Below the pieces are notes generated by a model. The model did no database searches and had not been told where the DNA came from. It worked only from the letters and a program-made list of their open reading frames with translations. Position numbers and translations under genes: made by a program. Below, one piece after another: positions 6,873 through 8,649 of a stretch of 8,649 nucleotides of DNA; the first letter of the stretch is position 1; every line of letters begins with the position of its first letter. Source of the DNA: Pseudomonas sp. (GTDB taxonomy: Bacteria > Pseudomonadota > Gammaproteobacteria > Pseudomonadales > Pseudomonadaceae); assembly GCA_026398835.1 (NCBI GenBank), contig JAPLSD010000687.1, forward strand, positions 1 through 8,649. Direction: 5' to 3'.

Positions 6873-7985
6873 GTGCATATCGCTGACATAACCATGTTCT
6901 ACGCCCCTGCCAGCGGTGGCGTGCGCACTTATCTGGATGCCAAACATCGTCGCCTGGGACGTCATCCAGGTATTCGTCACAGCCTGCTGATTCCCGGAGC
7001 ACATCTGAGCGAGCAGGACGGTATTTACACAGTCCCTGCTCCCGCCGTTCCCTTCGGCAAAGGCTACCGCTTCCCTTGGCGTCTGGCCCCCTGGCGTAAT
7101 GTCTTGCGCGATTTGCAACCCGATCTGATCGAAGTCGGCGATCCTTACCTCACCGCTTGGGCCGCCCTCGATGCTCGCCGTCAACTTGACGTGCCAGTGA
7201 TCGGCTTTTATCACTCCGATCTGCCACTGCTGGCGAGCAACCGTATGGGCAACTGGTGCACGCCGAATGTTGAGGCGTATATCCGCAAGCTATATGGCAA
7301 TTTCGATCGAGTATTAGCACCCAGCCAGATCATGGCCGACAAGCTGATCGGTCTGGGGGTGAAGAACGTTTATGTACAACCCTTGGGCGTGGACCTGCAC
7401 ACCTTCAACCCGAGCGCCCGCGACCCGGGCTTGCGCGCTGAACTCGGTATTGGCGAAGACACCCGGCTGTTGATCTTCGCCGGGCGCGGCTCCAAGGAAA
7501 AGAACCTGCCGGTGCTGCTCAATTGCATGAAACACCTCGGTGAGCGCTATCACCTGCTGCTGGTCGGCTCCTCCATGCCGGCCGTGGTACAGGACAACGT
7601 CACCGTGATCGATGAGTTCTGCCCCGCTTACCAGGTCGCCCGCTTGATGGCCAGTTCCGATGCGTTGCTCCACGCCGGCGATCAAGAAACCTTCGGTCTG
7701 GTGATCCTCGAAGCCATGGCCTGCGGCATTCCGGTGGTTGCGGTAGACGCCGGTGCGTTCCAGGAAATCGTTACACCAGACTGCGGCCTGCTCTGTATCC
7801 CGGACAACCCGTTGGCCATGGCCAACGCCGTGCGTGAGCTGTTCGCCTATGGCAGCGCTATTCTGGGTCAGCAGGCGCGACAGCATGTCGAACAGCATTA
7901 CGCCTGGGAGGCGGTGGTTGGCAGCCTGTTGGGGCACTACCACGCCGTGCTCGGCAGCCAGCAGCCGTTGCTGGCTCAGGGCTGA
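6873..7985 (+). CDS. GT4-type family 1 glycosyltransferase (GT-B fold)
   Basis: A predicted retaining sugar transferase of 370 residues, probably cytoplasmic or at the inner-membrane face, passing a sugar from a nucleotide donor to an unknown acceptor. The N-terminal half starts MHIADITMFYAPASGGVRTY with the glycine loop GGVR (15-18) and FYHSD (His114). The C-terminal donor-binding half has IFAGRGSKEKNL (Arg205, Lys210), then QETFGLVILEAMACGIPVVA, holding the E-x7-E pair Glu272/Glu280. The layout resembles MgtA/PimB-like mannosyltransferases, but donor and acceptor cannot be read from sequence. No signal peptide or membrane segment is seen. The start at GTG 6873 is preferred over ATG 6864 because of ribosome binding site spacing; the latter adds three residues. 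It is followed after 4 nt by a DUF2334 deacetylase-like gene, so the two are almost certainly cotranscribed and may act on one glycan or glycolipid. Confidence 0.92.
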   Translation: MHIADITMFYAPASGGVRTYLDAKHRRLGRHPGIRHSLLIPGAHLSEQDGIYTVPAPAVPFGKGYRFPWRLAPWRNVLRDLQPDLIEVGDPYLTAWAALDARRQLDVPVIGFYHSDLPLLASNRMGNWCTPNVEAYIRKLYGNFDRVLAPSQIMADKLIGLGVKNVYVQPLGVDLHTFNPSARDPGLRAELGIGEDTRLLIFAGRGSKEKNLPVLLNCMKHLGERYHLLLVGSSMPAVVQDNVTVIDEFCPAYQVARLMASSDALLHAGDQETFGLVILEAMACGIPVVAVDAGAFQEIVTPDCGLLCIPDNPLAMANAVRELFAYGSAILGQQARQHVEQHYAWEAVVGSLLGHYHAVLGSQQPLLAQG

Positions 7986-7989
7986 AGCG

Positions 7990-8649
7990 ATGAGCATGCC
8001 CAGCGTGTTGCTGGTCCTGCATGACGTTGCTCCGCAAACCTGGGCGGATTATCGGCCGTTTGTCGAAGCGGTCGATGCGTTGGGCAATGTGCCAATAACC
8101 TGGCTGGTAGTGCCCGACTTCCACAAACACAACGCGCTAGACGCCCATCCAGGGTTCCGTCGTCTGTTGACCCGCCGCCTGGCCCAAGGCGATGAGCTGG
8201 CGCTGCACGGTTACTTTCATTGCGACGACAGCCCGGCTCCAGCAAGTCCGCGGGATTGGTTCATGCGACGGATTTACACCCATGAGGGCGAGTTCTACAG
8301 CTTGTCGCAAAACGCCGCCCTCGCCCGCCTGCACGCCGGAATCGAGCTGTTCCAGCGCTACAACTGGCCGCTGGAAGGGTTCGTCGCACCGGCCTGGCTG
8401 ATGAGCGAGGGGACGCGTCAGGCGTTGCGTCAACTGCCGTTGCGCTACACCAGTGATCCACAGCATCTCTATCGCCTGCCGGACTTCACTCCGGTTGCGG
8501 CACCGGGGCTGGTCTGGAGTTCGCGCAGCGCCTGGCGCCGTGGTCTGTCGAAGATGCTCAGTGATCAATGCGAACAGCGTTGGCAGCAAGCTCCGGTGAT
8601 TCGTCTCGGCTTGCACCCGGTGGACATGCGCCATGAGTTTTCCCGCAAC
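7990..8649 (+). CDS. DUF2334 family polysaccharide deacetylase-like protein (partial, 3' end outside window)
   Basis: The frame from ATG 7990 is open to the window edge, 220 codons. It begins MSMPSVLLVLHDVAPQTWAD and has the marks of DUF2334, a branch of the carbohydrate esterase 4/NodB-like fold: HDVAP with Asp12, LHGYFH with His73 and His77 (the likely metal ligands Asp-His-His), the FVAPAWL strand (about 131-137), and GLHPVDM with His209 near the end of the window. By family analogy it would remove an acyl group, such as N-acetyl, from a sugar; the substrate is unknown. There is no signal peptide, so it appears cytoplasmic, like its partner. It sits 4 nt after the glycosyltransferase stop, with AGGG (7978-7981) 8 nt before the ATG. 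A second ATG two codons on (7996) is possible. Confidence 0.88.
   Translation, partial: MSMPSVLLVLHDVAPQTWADYRPFVEAVDALGNVPITWLVVPDFHKHNALDAHPGFRRLLTRRLAQGDELALHGYFHCDDSPAPASPRDWFMRRIYTHEGEFYSLSQNAALARLHAGIELFQRYNWPLEGFVAPAWLMSEGTRQALRQLPLRYTSDPQHLYRLPDFTPVAAPGLVWSSRSAWRRGLSKMLSDQCEQRWQQAPVIRLGLHPVDMRHEFSRN

Noticed and set aside
8137..8634. Minus-strand open frame antisense to the DUF2334 gene
   Set aside because: The plus-strand frame carries HDVAP, LHGYFH and GLHPVDM motifs; the reverse frame has nothing recognisable.
1..8649. CRISPR arrays, tRNA or rRNA genes, insertion sequences, prophage genes
   Set aside because: No regularly spaced repeats, cloverleaf-like segments, transposase motifs or terminal inverted repeats were seen on either strand.

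Overview
The window looks like chromosomal DNA of a Pseudomonas, most likely of the P. fluorescens group. The basis is the close agreement of the encoded proteins with Pseudomonas SecA, ArgJ, DciA and the PctA/B/C amino-acid chemoreceptors as I know them, the GC-rich codon use, and an intergenic hairpin with the TGTGGCGAGGGG motif common between fluorescent-pseudomonad genes. No database search was possible, so the species is not fixed.

Left part (1-4525), housekeeping: two genes lie on the minus strand, secA (preprotein translocase ATPase, complete) and downstream of it argJ (ornithine acetyltransferase, 3' end outside the window). They are separated by a strong rho-independent terminator and by a short argJ leader with a tandem repeat and a second hairpin. 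Divergent from secA, across a gene-free gap of about 300 bp, is dciA (DUF721, replicative helicase loader) on the plus strand.

Middle (4526-6731), a scarred region: directly after dciA lies a short antisense relic of the C-terminal part of a HerA-like/YjgR (DUF853) ATPase. Next comes a candidate FliA-type promoter, then a PctA/B/C-type dCache chemoreceptor gene broken by an internal, out-of-frame deletion of roughly 130 bp just before the signalling tip. A REP-like hairpin follows it.

Right part (6732-8649), envelope sugar genes: a GT4-type glycosyltransferase and, 4 nt later, a DUF2334 polysaccharide-deacetylase-like protein (3' end outside the window) form a tight operon on the plus strand, probably acting on one glycoconjugate or glycolipid.

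The most interesting reading is historical. The conserved secA/dciA neighbourhood appears to be joined to unrelated accessory DNA at about 4526-4730, where a gene relic sits, and the first gene beyond the join is itself a deletion pseudogene. I found no convincing new biological system, CRISPR array, tRNA, rRNA or insertion sequence.
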